Assembly (NCBI RefSeq): GCF_034351645.1
Contig: NZ_CP133782.1
Coordinates: forward strand, 5,300,001 to 5,364,000
From: Pseudomonas sp. DC1.2
GTDB lineage: Bacteria; Pseudomonadota; Gammaproteobacteria; Pseudomonadales; Pseudomonadaceae
Length of the DNA stretch: 64,000 nt
Reading direction: 5' to 3'
Position 1 is the stretch's first letter. Each line of letters opens with the position of its first letter. Under the pieces are notes generated by a model. It was not told the DNA's origin, made no database searches, and saw only the letters and a list, made by a program, of their open reading frames with translations. Shown here one piece after another: positions 7,942 to 17,423 of this stretch. Position numbers and translations under genes: made by a program.

Positions 7942-10239
7942 CTATTTGCGCAACAGGCGCAAACCGTTGAACACCACCAGCAGGCTGACGCCCATGTCGG
8001 CGAACACCGCCATCCACATGGTGGCGATCCCGGCGAAGGTTACTCCAAGAAAGATAGCTTTGATCACCAATGCCAAGGCAATGTTCTGTTTCAAGATGCT
8101 CGACGTCTGCCGCGACAGACGAATAAAGGTCGGAATCTTGCGCAGATCATCGTCCATTAAGGCGACATCGGCGGTTTCGATAGCGGTATCGGTGCCCGCC
8201 GCCGCCATGGCGAAACCGATTTCCGAGCGTGCCAGTGCTGGCGCGTCGTTGATCCCGTCGCCGACCATGCCCACCCGATGCCCCTGTGCATAAAGAGCTT
8301 CGATAGCTTGCAATTTGTCGGTTGGCAGCAAGTCGCCCTGCGCCTGATCGATGCCCACTTGTGCGGCAATCGCTTGGGCGGTGTGAACGTTATCGCCCGT
8401 GAGCATCAGGGTTTTGATGCCCAGGTCATGCAATTGCTGGATCGCCTCGCGGCTGGATTCTTTTACCGTGTCCGCCACGGCAAACAACGCCAACGGGCCG
8501 GACATGTCGAGCAGCAGCACCACGGATTTGCCCTGTTTCTCCAGCGCAAACAGTTTCTCTTCCAGCGCCGGCGAACACAGGTTCAGCTCTTCCACCAACC
8601 GATGGTTGCCCAGGTGGTAGACCTGACCGTTGATTTCGCCGCGAACGCCACGACCGGGCAACGCTTCGAAGTTATCCACAACCAGCGCCGCCCCCTGTTT
8701 ATCCAACGCCGCGTTGGCGATGGCCAATGACACCGGGTGATCGGAGCGACCGGCCAGCGCCGCTGCAATGGACGGGGCAGAAGCCTCGGCGGTCGGGTCG
8801 AGGGACAGGTAATCGGTCTGCACCGGTTTACCGTGAGTGAGCGTCCCGGTTTTGTCCAACGCCAGGTAATCGAGCTTGTAGCCGCCCTCCAGGTACACGC
8901 CGCCCTTGACCAGAATCCCTTTGCGGGCCGCAGCCGCCAGGCCGCTGACGATGGTCACCGGCGTGGAAATCACCAGTGCGCAAGGGCACGCCACCACCAG
9001 CAACACCAGCGCCCGGTAAATCCAGTCAAACCACAAACCGCTCATGAACAACGGCGCAATCACCGCCACGCCCAGCGCAAAGGCAAACACTGCGGGCGTG
9101 TAGATTTTCGAAAACTGATCAACGAAGCGCTGAGTCGGCGCCCGCGCGCCCTGCGCCTGCTCGACGGCGTGAATAATTCGCGCCAGGGTCGAGTTATTGG
9201 CCGCCGCCGTCACGCTGTATTCCAGCGAGCCGGCCTGGTTGATGGTGCCCGCGAAGACTTTGTCGCCGACGGTTTTTTCGATCGGCAAGCTTTCGCCGGT
9301 GATCGGCGCCTGATCGATGGTGGACGTGCCGGAAACAACTTGGCCATCAAGACCAATCCGCTCACCCGGACGCACCCGCACCCGCGCACCCAACTCGATG
9401 GTTTTGACGTCTTGCTCGACCCAATTGCCGTCGGCCTGCTGCACCGTGGCCCGCTCCGGGGTCATCTGCATAAGCCCGCCGATGGCGTTGCGCGCGCGAT
9501 CCAGGGATTTGGCTTCAATCAGTTCGGCCACGGTGAACAGGAACATCACCATGGCTGCTTCCGGCCACTGCCCGATCAGCACGGCCCCTGTCACGGCGAT
9601 GCTCATCAGCGCATTGATGTTCAAGTTGAGGTTTTTCAGGGCAATCCAGCCCTTTTTATAGGTGGTGAGGCCACCGCTGAGGATCGACACCAGCGCGATG
9701 ATTGCGACCACCCAGGTCGGTGCGGCGCTGGTGAAATGAATCACCTCAGCGGCCAGCGCACCGACACCGGATAGCGCCAATGGCCACCAGTGTTTTTTCT
9801 GGGCTGTCGGCGCGGGCGCTTCAGTCCCTTGATCCATCGGCTCGGCGTGCATGCCAAGGGACTTGATGGCCTCGATGATCGGCGCGGTGCTTGGCAGGTC
9901 GTGGGTCACACCCAGCACGCGGTTGATCAAGTTGAATTCCAGTTGCTGCACACCGCTGAGCTTGCCCAGTTTGTTCTGGATCAGCGTTTGCTCGGTCGGG
10001 CAGTCCATTGCGTCGATGCGAAAACTGCTCAATCGCGCACCGTCGGTCGGCGTTTCGCTCAACTTAATCAGCGAAGGTGGTGCCGCGCTGGAAGAACAGC
10101 AGGCATCACCATGACTGCCGTGGTCATGCTTACGCACGGGCTGCAGCGTGTGGCTATGGCTATGGCTATGGCCATGATCGTGATCGTGATCGTGATCATG
10201 CCCAGTCTTGGGGGCGTGGGTGTGCAAGGAGTCGCTCAT
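7942..10239 (-). CDS. cadA: Cd/Zn/Pb-translocating P-type ATPase CadA
   Basis: P1B-type efflux ATPase of 765 aa in the inner membrane. The N-terminus is very His-rich (HDHDHDHDHGHSHSHSH). A heavy-metal-associated domain follows with IDAMDCPTEQT near residues 75-85. The core shows the phosphatase motif TGES, the metal site CPC (VVACPCALVIS), the phosphorylation motif DKTGTLTHG, the nucleotide-domain HP dipeptide (RSDHPVSLA) and GDGINDAP. The CPC motif with an HMA domain indicates Zn/Cd/Pb rather than copper, in line with the divergent cadR regulator. The poly-His tract is encoded by two short tandem DNA repeats (10151-10199) that could vary in length. Confidence 0.95.
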   Translation of the reverse strand: MSDSLHTHAPKTGHDHDHDHDHGHSHSHSHTLQPVRKHDHGSHGDACCSSSAAPPSLIKLSETPTDGARLSSFRIDAMDCPTEQTLIQNKLGKLSGVQQLEFNLINRVLGVTHDLPSTAPIIEAIKSLGMHAEPMDQGTEAPAPTAQKKHWWPLALSGVGALAAEVIHFTSAAPTWVVAIIALVSILSGGLTTYKKGWIALKNLNLNINALMSIAVTGAVLIGQWPEAAMVMFLFTVAELIEAKSLDRARNAIGGLMQMTPERATVQQADGNWVEQDVKTIELGARVRVRPGERIGLDGQVVSGTSTIDQAPITGESLPIEKTVGDKVFAGTINQAGSLEYSVTAAANNSTLARIIHAVEQAQGARAPTQRFVDQFSKIYTPAVFAFALGVAVIAPLFMSGLWFDWIYRALVLLVVACPCALVISTPVTIVSGLAAAARKGILVKGGVYLEGGYKLDYLALDKTGTLTHGKPVQTDYLSLDPTAEASAPSIAAALAGRSDHPVSLAIANAALDKQGAALVVDNFEALPGRGVRGEINGQVYHLGNHRLVEELNLCSPALEEKLFALEKQGKSVVLLLDMSGPLALFAVADTVKESSREAIQQLHDLGIKTLMLTGDNVHTAQAIAAQVGIDQAQGDLLPTDKLQAIEALYAQGHRVGMVGDGINDAPALARSEIGFAMAAAGTDTAIETADVALMDDDLRKIPTFIRLSRQTSSILKQNIALALVIKAIFLGVTFAGIATMWMAVFADMGVSLLVVFNGLRLLRK
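10151..10199. repeat. Two adjacent hexanucleotide microsatellites inside cadA
   Basis: The plus strand shows roughly four TGGCTA units (10151-10173) directly followed by four TGATCG-type units (10175-10199). Both are multiples of three, so copy-number changes would lengthen or shorten the HS and HD dipeptide runs of CadA without a frameshift. Confidence 0.85.
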
Positions 10240-10269
10240 GGGTCGCGTCCGTAAAAGTGCTTGTTGCCA

Positions 10270-10300
10270 AGTAAAGACCCTGTAGCCACTATAGGGTCAA
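10270..10300 (-). promoter_or_regulatory. cadA promoter with CadR (MerR-type) operator
   Basis: Read on the minus strand, TTGACC (10295-10300) and TTTACT (10270-10275) are -35 and -10 candidates separated by 19 bp, the over-long spacing typical of MerR-family promoters. Between them lies the dyad ACCCTATAG-TGG-CTACAGGGT (10277-10297), matching the CadR/ZntR style of operator. The metal-loaded activator would twist this DNA to align the two elements. Confidence 0.88.
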
Positions 10301-10323
10301 GCACCCATTTGGAGACGACGACA

Positions 10324-10773
10324 ATGAAGATCGGCGAATTGGCAAAACTCACCGACTGCGCGGTGGAAACCATCCGTTACTACGAGCGCGAAAACCTGTT
10401 GCCGGAACCGGCCCGCAGCGACGGCAACTATCGCGTCTACGCGCAGGCCCACGCCGAGCGCCTGACCTTTATTCGCAACTGCCGCACCCTCGACATGACC
10501 CTGGAAGAGATCCGCAGCCTGCTGGCCCTGCGCGACAGTCCGCAGGATCAATGCGAGAACGTCAACGCGCTGATTGACGAACACATCCAGCACGTCAAGG
10601 CCAGGATCGATGGGTTACTCGCCTTGCAGACACAACTGCTCGACCTGCGCCAACGCTGCGGCGAAGGGCCGGACGTCGATCAGTGCGGGATTTTGCAGCG
10701 GTTGGAAGTCAGTGGCGGCGTGGTGGCGACGGAGGTTGAGCATTCCCATGTCGGCCGAAGCCACGGCCACTAG
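10324..10773 (+). CDS. cadR: Cd(II)/Pb(II)-responsive MerR-family regulator CadR
   Basis: Protein of 149 aa, divergent from cadA. The N-terminal MerR helix-turn-helix (MKIGELAKLTDCAVETIRYYE) is followed by a dimerisation coiled coil. Metal ligands are visible as Cys77, Cys112 and Cys121, with a His-rich C-terminus (HSHVGRSHGH), the arrangement known for CadR of P. putida. The ATG at 10324 is preceded by GGAGACGACGACA. It should repress and activate cadA from the operator at 10277-10297. Confidence 0.93.
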   Translation: MKIGELAKLTDCAVETIRYYERENLLPEPARSDGNYRVYAQAHAERLTFIRNCRTLDMTLEEIRSLLALRDSPQDQCENVNALIDEHIQHVKARIDGLLALQTQLLDLRQRCGEGPDVDQCGILQRLEVSGGVVATEVEHSHVGRSHGH

Positions 10774-10780
10774 TGGTCAA

Positions 10781-10812
10781 TGATCGTTCCCACGCGAGCG
10801 TGTGAACGATCA
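10781..10812. terminator. Hairpin between convergent cadR and thyA
   Basis: A 15-bp stem with one mismatch (TGATCGTTCCCACGC / GCGTGTGAACGATCA) and a 2-nt loop lies in the convergent gap and can act on both strands. It belongs to the same CCCACGC hairpin family as 2199-2227. No long T-run follows. Confidence 0.6.
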
Positions 10813-10842
10813 ATTTGCCACAAGAGGACTAGCGTCGAATTT

Positions 10843-11814
10843 TTAAACCGCCATCGGCGCGGTCATCGGCGCGTGGTGCTGATAACCCTCAAGCGTGAAG
10901 TCGCTCGGCTCGATTAACTCCAGCCACTGCGGCTGGTAAATGCCGGTCTTGGCAAACTCCGGCACGCGGTCACTGATCACCAGTTTGGGCATCGGGAACG
11001 GCTCGCGCGTGAGCTGTTCGTTGAGCATGTCCAAGTGGTTTTCGTAAACGTGAGCGTCGCCGATGAAGTAGGTGAACCAGCGCGGCGTGTAGCCGGTCAG
11101 ACGACCGATCAGGCTCAGCAGTGCAGCGCCTTCGGTGAGGTTGAACGGCGTGCCCAACCCTAGGTCGTTGGAGCGGATGTAGAGGGTCAGGGAAATTTCC
11201 CGAGTCTCGACATTCGGGTGGAACTGGTACAGCAGGTGGCACGGCGGCAACGCCATTTCATCAAGCTGGGCAACGTTCCAGCCGTGGAACAGGATGCGGC
11301 GGCTGCCCGGGTCTTTGATGATGGTGTCGATGCATTGGCGAATCTGGTCGATTGCCTTGTACAGCACCACGTAGGCCTGACCGTCTTCTTGGCCTTCAGC
11401 GATCTGGCGATAACCCTGGCTGAGGGTCTGCTCGATGGCGGCGGTGTTGCTGAGCGGAATCTGCTTGTACGCCGGCCATTTGCGCCATTGCACACCGTAG
11501 ATCTCACCGAGATCGTCGTCGCCCTGACGGAACGGGTTGGCCAGCCACTGTGCGTTTTCGTTGGCGTTCTGGTCCCAGACCTTGCAGCCCAACGCGCGGA
11601 ATTCGGCGGCGTTGTTCACCCCACGCAAAAAGCCACACATCTCGCCGATGGCAGACTTGAACGCCATTTTGCGCGTAGTGATCGCCGGGAAACCTTCCTT
11701 CAGGTCATAACGCAGCATCGCCCCCGGAAAGCTGATGGTGTTGATGCCGGTGCGGTTGGCCTGTTTGGTGCCGTTCTTGATGACGTGGGCCACCAGATCG
11801 AGATATTGCTTCAT
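10843..11814 (-). CDS. thyA: Thymidylate synthase
   Basis: Enzyme of 323 aa that makes dTMP from dUMP with methylene-tetrahydrofolate. The catalytic Cys192 lies in [11 protein letters not shown], the dUMP-binding Arg in [11 protein letters not shown], and the folate/dUMP segment in [13 protein letters not shown]. The length exceeds the 264-aa E. coli enzyme and belongs to the longer variant with an insert around residues 75-155. It lies 63 bp downstream of lgt on the same strand, an arrangement common in gamma-proteobacteria. Confidence 0.97.
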   Translation of the reverse strand: MKQYLDLVAHVIKNGTKQANRTGINTISFPGAMLRYDLKEGFPAITTRKMAFKSAIGEMCGFLRGVNNAAEFRALGCKVWDQNANENAQWLANPFRQGDDDLGEIYGVQWRKWPAYKQIPLSNTAAIEQTLSQGYRQIAEGQEDGQAYVVLYKAIDQIRQCIDTIIKDPGSRRILFHGWNVAQLDEMALPPCHLLYQFHPNVETREISLTLYIRSNDLGLGTPFNLTEGAALLSLIGRLTGYTPRWFTYFIGDAHVYENHLDMLNEQLTREPFPMPKLVISDRVPEFAKTGIYQPQWLELIEPSDFTLEGYQHHAPMTAPMAV

Positions 11815-11877
11815 GAGTTACCTGTGTCCTTGAACCCGGGACGCAAGTCCCGGGGTTCGAATGTAGAGCGCGGCGTC

Positions 11878-12693
11878 TTAAACAGCCGGGGCAGCGGGCG
11901 TTGCCGGAGCGCGGTGATACGCCAGCCAGATCAGGAAGAGACCGGCGACAATCATTGGGATGCACAGAATCTGGCCCATGGTCACCCAGCCAAATGCCAG
12001 ATAGCCCAGCTGCGCATCAGGCACACGGACGAATTCGACGATGAAACGGAAGATCCCGTAGAACAGCGCGAACATACCGGACACGGCCATAGTCGGCCTA
12101 GGCTTGCGCGAGAACAACCAGAGAATGACGAACAGTGCGACGCCTTCAAGAGCGAACTGATACAGCTGCGAGGGGTGACGCGGCAGCTGCGCCGGGTCGC
12201 TGAACGGCGGGAAAATCATCGCCCACGGCAGATCGGTCGGCTTGCCCCACAACTCGGCGTTGATGAAGTTGCCGATGCGCCCGGCACCCAGGCCAATGGG
12301 CACCATCGGTGCGACAAAGTCCATCAGTTGGAAGAACGACTTGCCGTTGCGCCGGCCGAACCACCAAGCCGCGACCATTACGCCAATGAATCCACCGTGG
12401 AACGCCATGCCGCCCTTCCACACTTCGAAAATCAGTGTCGGGTTGGCGAGGTAAGCACTCAGGTCGTAGAACAGCACATACCCCAACCGGCCGCCGACAA
12501 TGACCCCCATCGACATCCAGAAAATCATGTCGGAGAGCTTTTCCTTGGTCCAGGTCGGGTCGAAGCGGTTCAGCCGCCGTGACGCCAGCAGCCAAGCGCC
12601 GCCGATGCCGATCAGGTACATCAGACCGTACCAATGGATTTTCAGCGGACCGATGGCCAGGGCCACCGGGTCGATCTGCGGGTAAGGCAGCAT
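11878..12693 (-). CDS. lgt: Prolipoprotein diacylglyceryl transferase
   Basis: Inner-membrane enzyme of 271 aa with about seven membrane segments that transfers diacylglycerol to the lipobox Cys of prolipoproteins. The Lgt signature [13 protein letters not shown], with the essential Arg and Asn, is clear, as are an HGG motif (MAFHGGFIG) and HPSQLYQ. It is followed by thyA and preceded by a TauE/SafE gene 81 bp upstream, probably one transcript. Confidence 0.96.
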   Translation of the reverse strand: MLPYPQIDPVALAIGPLKIHWYGLMYLIGIGGAWLLASRRLNRFDPTWTKEKLSDMIFWMSMGVIVGGRLGYVLFYDLSAYLANPTLIFEVWKGGMAFHGGFIGVMVAAWWFGRRNGKSFFQLMDFVAPMVPIGLGAGRIGNFINAELWGKPTDLPWAMIFPPFSDPAQLPRHPSQLYQFALEGVALFVILWLFSRKPRPTMAVSGMFALFYGIFRFIVEFVRVPDAQLGYLAFGWVTMGQILCIPMIVAGLFLIWLAYHRAPATPAAPAV

Positions 12694-12774
12694 TGCGACT
12701 CCTCGTTAAAATTGGAACTTTAAAAACCTGGGCGACGCTGTCACCTCAGGATTAAGCCAGGATTGCGCGGAACC

Positions 12775-13557
12775 TCAGAGCAAAAAGCTCAGCCCCACAC
12801 AGAACAGCAAAGCGGCGAACAGTCTTTTGAGCAAACGCGGCGACAGCGTGTGGGCCAGTCGGGCGCCGAGGCGAGCAAAAAACATACTGGTCAGGGCGAT
12901 CCCCAGCAACGCCGGCAAATAAACAAAGCCGAGACTATGGGGCGGTAGCAATGGATCGTGCCACCCCAAAATCATGAAACTTAATGCACTCGCCAAGGCA
13001 ATGGGCAGACCACACGCCGAGGACGTGGCCACCGCTTGCTGCATCGGCACGCTGCGCCAGGTCAAAAACGGCACGGTCAGCGAACCACCGCCAATCCCGA
13101 AAATCGCCGACGCCCAGCCAATAAAGCTGCCAGCCAGGGTCAGACCGACTTTACCCGGCACCGTTCGACTGGCCTTGGGTTTGAAGTCGAGGGCGAGTTG
13201 AACGGAGATGATCAACGCAAATACACCGATGATTTTCTGCAAATTCGGGCCACTGATCGCTTCGGCCGTCAGCGCGCCGAAACCGGCGCCGAGGAGAATG
13301 CCCAGGGTCATCCAGGCAAAAATCGGCCAACGCACGGCGCCACGGCGGTGATGTTCGCGCACCGCATTGACCGAAGTAAAAATGATGGTCGCCAGTGAGG
13401 TGCCGATGGCCAGATGGGTCAGGATCGAGGCATCGAAGCCCTGCAGGGTGAAACTGAACACCAGCACCGGGACGATAATGATCCCGCCACCGACCCCAAA
13501 TAGCCCGGCCAGAACGCCTGCGCAGGCGCCCAGCGCCAGATAGAGCAGAAATTCCAT
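12775..13557 (-). CDS. TauE/SafE (TSUP) family membrane transporter
   Basis: Protein of 260 aa with about eight membrane segments. It has the two-fold repeat typical of the family: LGACAGVLAGLFGVGGGIIIVPVL near the N-terminus and AGSFIGWASAIFGIGGGSLTVPFL in the second half. Such proteins export or import sulfite, sulfoacetate or similar anions, but the substrate cannot be read from sequence. A longer in-frame extension to 13728 exists; I chose the ATG at 13557 because the family starts at this position and the extension is not homologous. Confidence 0.85.
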   Translation of the reverse strand: MEFLLYLALGACAGVLAGLFGVGGGIIIVPVLVFSFTLQGFDASILTHLAIGTSLATIIFTSVNAVREHHRRGAVRWPIFAWMTLGILLGAGFGALTAEAISGPNLQKIIGVFALIISVQLALDFKPKASRTVPGKVGLTLAGSFIGWASAIFGIGGGSLTVPFLTWRSVPMQQAVATSSACGLPIALASALSFMILGWHDPLLPPHSLGFVYLPALLGIALTSMFFARLGARLAHTLSPRLLKRLFAALLFCVGLSFLL

Positions 13558-13692
13558 GGCCGTACCCCAAGCTTCCCGAAAATAGGAGCGGCATGGTAAC
13601 GGATGCAGGCCCTTGGGCTCCACTGTGTAAGCCGATGGATCGATGAGCGATGTCTGCGTAGAGTGAGCAAAAAAACACACAAGGATCACCTT

Positions 13693-14439
13693 ATGTGCCT
13701 GATTGTTTTCGCGTGGCGGCCCGGTCACGCACAGCCGCTGATCGTCGCCGCCAACCGCGACGAATTCTACGCCCGGCCTAGCCTGCCGCTGGCGTCATGG
13801 CCACATGCACCGCATGTGCATGCCGGCCGCGACCTCGAGGCCGGCGGCACTTGGCTCGGCATCGGTGCCCTCGGGCGCTTCGCCGCGCTGACCAATATTC
13901 GCGACCCCCATCAGCCACCCGCCCGCAAGTCTAGAGGTGAACTGGTGGCACGGTTTCTCAGCAGCGACCTGCCAATTGATGAGTATGTGAACGATGTGGT
14001 TGCACGCGCACTGGAATACGCCGGGTTTAACCTACTGATCGGCAATGCTCAGGAGCTGTGGCACTTCAATGCCCGTGCGTCGCAAGCGGTGAGGTTAACG
14101 CCAGGCGTGTATGGGTTGTCGAACGCAGGGCTGGATACACCGTGGCCGAAACTGCTCAAGGCCAAGGCAGCGTTGAGCGACGTGTTGGATGACCCGCAGC
14201 CGGCGGCTTTATTGGCGTTGCTGAATGACCCACAGACGGCGCCGTTTGCCGAGTTGCCGGATACCGGGGTTGGGCTGGCGACGGAAAGCCTGTTGTCGAG
14301 TGTGTTCATCGCCAGCCCCACGTATGGCACGCGGGCGAGTACGGCGCTGATTGTTCAAGCAGATGGGACGCGGGTGATGGTTGAGCGCAGTTTCGGACCG
14401 TATGGCGGGCATTTGGGGGAAGTGGAGATCCGCATTTAG
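13693..14439 (+). CDS. NRDE-motif (TANGO2-like) family protein
   Basis: Protein of 248 aa starting MCLIVFAW, with the family-defining NRDE motif in VAANRDEFYARP (residues ~20-30), GGTWLG, and NIRDP. The family is Ntn-hydrolase-like and includes eukaryotic TANGO2, linked to haem and lipid handling; no biochemical role is established for the bacterial members. The ATG at 13693 follows AAGGATCACCTT. It is divergent from the TauE/SafE gene with a 135-bp shared upstream region. Confidence 0.85.
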   Translation: MCLIVFAWRPGHAQPLIVAANRDEFYARPSLPLASWPHAPHVHAGRDLEAGGTWLGIGALGRFAALTNIRDPHQPPARKSRGELVARFLSSDLPIDEYVNDVVARALEYAGFNLLIGNAQELWHFNARASQAVRLTPGVYGLSNAGLDTPWPKLLKAKAALSDVLDDPQPAALLALLNDPQTAPFAELPDTGVGLATESLLSSVFIASPTYGTRASTALIVQADGTRVMVERSFGPYGGHLGEVEIRI

Positions 14440-14457
14440 CCTTATGCCAACTTTACT

Positions 14458-14489
14458 GGCTTCATCGCGGGCAAGCCCGCGATGAAGCC
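14458..14489. terminator. 15-bp perfect hairpin between convergent NRDE gene and ptsP
   Basis: GGCTTCATCGCGGGC and its exact inverse flank a 2-nt loop in a 59-bp convergent gap. It is REP-like in sequence and can stop or protect transcripts from both sides. Confidence 0.7.
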
Positions 14490-14498
14490 AGCGCCGGT

Positions 14499-16778
14499 TT
14501 AGAGGGTCTTGGCCGAAGCCGGATTGATCATCCGCGCCAACCCAAGGTTCTTCAGCGCCAGTTGCAGCGAGCTGTGGATAACTTGCGGGTTGTCGATGGT
14601 CATCAGCTCGGCCAGCAACTCCTTGGCCTTGCTCAGGTTGATCTGACGCAGCATCCACTTCACTTTCGGCAAGTTGGTAGCGTTCATCGACAGGCTGTCG
14701 AAACCCATCGCCATCAGCAGCACCGCGGCGGCCGGATCACCAGCCATCTCACCGCAAATGCTCACAGGCTTGCCTTCGGCGTGGGCGTCACGCACCACGT
14801 TCTGCAAGGCTTGCAACACCGCCGGGTGGAGGTAGTCGTAAAGATCGGCCACTCGCGGGTTGTTACGGTCCACGGCCAGCAGGTACTGCGTCAGGTCATT
14901 GGAGCCGACCGACAGGAAGTCCACCATCCGCGCCAGTTCCTTGGTCTGATAAACAGCCGCCGGAATCTCGATCATTACGCCAATCGGTGGCATCGGCACG
15001 TCAGTGCCTTCGTCACGGACTTCACCCCAGGCCCGGTGAATCAGGTGCAGGGCTTCTTCGAGTTCATGGATACCGGAGATCATCGGCAGCAAGATTCTCA
15101 GGTTGTTCAAGCCTTCGCTGGCCTTGAGCATCGCGCGGGTCTGCACCAGGAAGATTTCCGGGTGGTCGAGGGTAACGCGAATACCGCGCCAGCCGAGGAA
15201 CGGGTTGTCTTCCTTGATCGGGAAGTACGACAGCGACTTGTCACCACCGATGTCAAGGCTGCGCATGGTCACCGGTTGCGGATGGAAGGCCGCCAGTTGC
15301 TCGCGGTAGATCGCCAGTTGCTCTTTTTCGCTGGGGAAGCGTTGGTTGATCATGAACGGCACTTCGGTGCGGTAAAGACCTACGCCCTCGGCACCACGCT
15401 TCTGCGCCCGTGCCACGTCCGCCAGCAGGCCGGTGTTGACCCAGAGCGGCATGCGGTGACCATCGAGCGTCTCGCACGGCAAATCGCGCAGGGCATCGAG
15501 CCCCAACGCCAACTGTTTCTCTTCCTCGACCACCTCGGCGAACTGCTTGCGCAGCAAGTCGCTGGGGTTGGTATAGACCTCGCCGTGGTAGCCATCGACG
15601 ATCATCTGAATGCCATCGACCTTGGCGTAAGGCAGGTCAACCAGGCCCATCACCGTCGGGATGCCCATGGCTCGCGCCAGGATTGCTACGTGCGAGTTGC
15701 CGGAACCCAGCACCGACACCAGGCCCACCAGCTTGCCCTCCGGCACCTCGCCGAGCATCGCCGGCGTCAGTTCCTCGCTGATCAGGATCGTGTTGTCGGG
15801 GTAAACCAGGGTCTGTTGACGCTCTTCCTGTAAATAGGCGAGCAACCGACGGCCCAGATCCTTGACGTCCGAGGCGCGCTCGCGCAGGTAGGCGTCGTCC
15901 ATCAATTCGAAGCGATTGACGTGATCAGTGACCACCTGACGCAACGCGCCCTGGGCCCACTGGCCAGTCTTGATCACTGTGGTGACCTCGCTGCCCAGCG
16001 ACGCATCGTCAAGCATCATCAGGTACACGTCGAACAAGGCCCGCTCTTCTGGACGCAACTGCGTCGCGAGCTTGGCCGACAAGGTGCGCATGTCGGCGCG
16101 CACACCTTCAATCGCGGTTTTGAACAAACCAAGTTCGGCATCGATGTCGGTGATGTGCTTGTCTGGCACCACGTCCAGATCAGCCGGCGGCAGCATGACC
16201 ACCGCCGTACCGACCGCCGCCCCCGGCGAACCCGGTACGCCGACGAACTTGGCTTCCTGAATGCCTTTGCCCTGACGGCCCAGGCCACGGATCGAACCGG
16301 TAGCCTCGGCGTGGGCGATAACGCCGGCAAGCTGTGCGCTCATGGTCACGAGGAAGGCTTCTTCACCTTCATCGAACTGGCGGCGCTCTTTTTGCTGGAT
16401 GACCAACACGCCGACGACGCGACGGTGGTGAATGATCGGCGCCCCGAGGAATGAGGCATAGCGTTCTTCACCGGTCTCGGCGAAGTAACGGTAGCGCGGG
16501 TGATCAGCGGCGTTTTCGAGGTTCAGGGGTTCTTCACGCGTGCCGACCAGGCCGACCAAACCTTCATTAGGCGCCATGCTGACCTTGCCGATAGAGCGCT
16601 TGTTCAAGCCCTCGGTGGCCATCAGTACAAAACGGTTGGTCTCGGGGTCAAGCAGGTAGACCGAGCAGACCTGGCTGCCCATCGCCTCTTTGACGCGCAA
16701 CACAATAATCCCCAACGCCGCCTTGAGATCCTTGGCGGAGTTAACTTCCTGGACGATCTTGCGCAGCGTATTGAGCAT
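14499..16778 (-). CDS. ptsP: PEP-protein phosphotransferase PtsP (EI-Ntr)
   Basis: Enzyme of 759 aa and first component of the nitrogen PTS; it passes phosphate from PEP to NPr and on to EIIA-Ntr. The N-terminal GAF domain (residues ~10-150) senses nitrogen state in homologues. Residues ~170 onward form the EI core with the phosphorylated His in GSGNSHVAILARAMGIPTV (about residue 363), the PEP-utilising motif LYRTEVPFM and the C-terminal barrel (SVGSNDLTQYLLAVDRNN). The active-site motif reads NSH where many EI proteins have TSH. The gene lies 22 bp behind rppH, as in other pseudomonads. Confidence 0.95.
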   Translation of the reverse strand: MLNTLRKIVQEVNSAKDLKAALGIIVLRVKEAMGSQVCSVYLLDPETNRFVLMATEGLNKRSIGKVSMAPNEGLVGLVGTREEPLNLENAADHPRYRYFAETGEERYASFLGAPIIHHRRVVGVLVIQQKERRQFDEGEEAFLVTMSAQLAGVIAHAEATGSIRGLGRQGKGIQEAKFVGVPGSPGAAVGTAVVMLPPADLDVVPDKHITDIDAELGLFKTAIEGVRADMRTLSAKLATQLRPEERALFDVYLMMLDDASLGSEVTTVIKTGQWAQGALRQVVTDHVNRFELMDDAYLRERASDVKDLGRRLLAYLQEERQQTLVYPDNTILISEELTPAMLGEVPEGKLVGLVSVLGSGNSHVAILARAMGIPTVMGLVDLPYAKVDGIQMIVDGYHGEVYTNPSDLLRKQFAEVVEEEKQLALGLDALRDLPCETLDGHRMPLWVNTGLLADVARAQKRGAEGVGLYRTEVPFMINQRFPSEKEQLAIYREQLAAFHPQPVTMRSLDIGGDKSLSYFPIKEDNPFLGWRGIRVTLDHPEIFLVQTRAMLKASEGLNNLRILLPMISGIHELEEALHLIHRAWGEVRDEGTDVPMPPIGVMIEIPAAVYQTKELARMVDFLSVGSNDLTQYLLAVDRNNPRVADLYDYLHPAVLQALQNVVRDAHAEGKPVSICGEMAGDPAAAVLLMAMGFDSLSMNATNLPKVKWMLRQINLSKAKELLAELMTIDNPQVIHSSLQLALKNLGLARMINPASAKTL

Positions 16779-16800
16779 GGCTCGGGGTCGAACTCCGTCG

Positions 16801-17280
16801 TCAGTCGCGCGTTAAAAGGCGCGGGGCAAGCTCTTTGAGAGCGCGTCGATACACCTCGCGCTTGAATGTCACCACCTGGCCCAACGGATACCAATAACTG
16901 ACCCAGCGCCAGCCATCGAATTCCGGTTTACCGGTTAAATCCATCCGCACCCGCTGCTCGTTGGAGATCAGGCGCAGGAGAAACCATTTCTGTTTCTGGC
17001 CGATGCACAGCGGTTGGCTGTGGGTTCGGACCAGACGTTGCGGCAAACGATAGCGCAACCAGCCCCGGGTGCAGGCGAGAATTTCAACATCTTCACGCTC
17101 CAGACCCACTTCTTCGTTCAACTCGCGGTACAAGGCGTCTTCCGGCGTCTCCTGGGGGTTGATCCCACCTTGAGGAAACTGCCAGGCATCTTGATTGATA
17201 CGGCGAGCCCATAGCACCTGGCCGGCATCATTCGTAAGAATGATCCCGACATTGGGGCGGAAACCATCGGGGTCGATCAC
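16801..17280 (-). CDS. rppH: RNA pyrophosphohydrolase (Nudix)
   Basis: Nudix hydrolase of 159 aa that removes pyrophosphate from mRNA 5' ends and triggers decay. The Nudix box G-x5-E-x7-REUxEExGU is seen as [20 protein letters not shown]. The N-terminus [17 protein letters not shown] is typical of RppH. I chose the GTG at 17280, which has GAGG upstream; the longer reading to 17340 adds 20 unrelated residues. It forms an operon with ptsP. Confidence 0.95.
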   Translation of the reverse strand: MIDPDGFRPNVGIILTNDAGQVLWARRINQDAWQFPQGGINPQETPEDALYRELNEEVGLEREDVEILACTRGWLRYRLPQRLVRTHSQPLCIGQKQKWFLLRLISNEQRVRMDLTGKPEFDGWRWVSYWYPLGQVVTFKREVYRRALKELAPRLLTRD

Positions 17281-17423
17281 GGCAACAACCTCGCAAACGC
17301 ATGTGGCCGCATTGTTCCACAAAGGTTGTGAAGGCAGCAACGAGCCGGCCTACCTTATGTGCACTCTTGTGAAAAGTACGTATTCTTCAGGCCTTTCTAC
17401 AGACTTTTCAGCGAGTAACTGCA

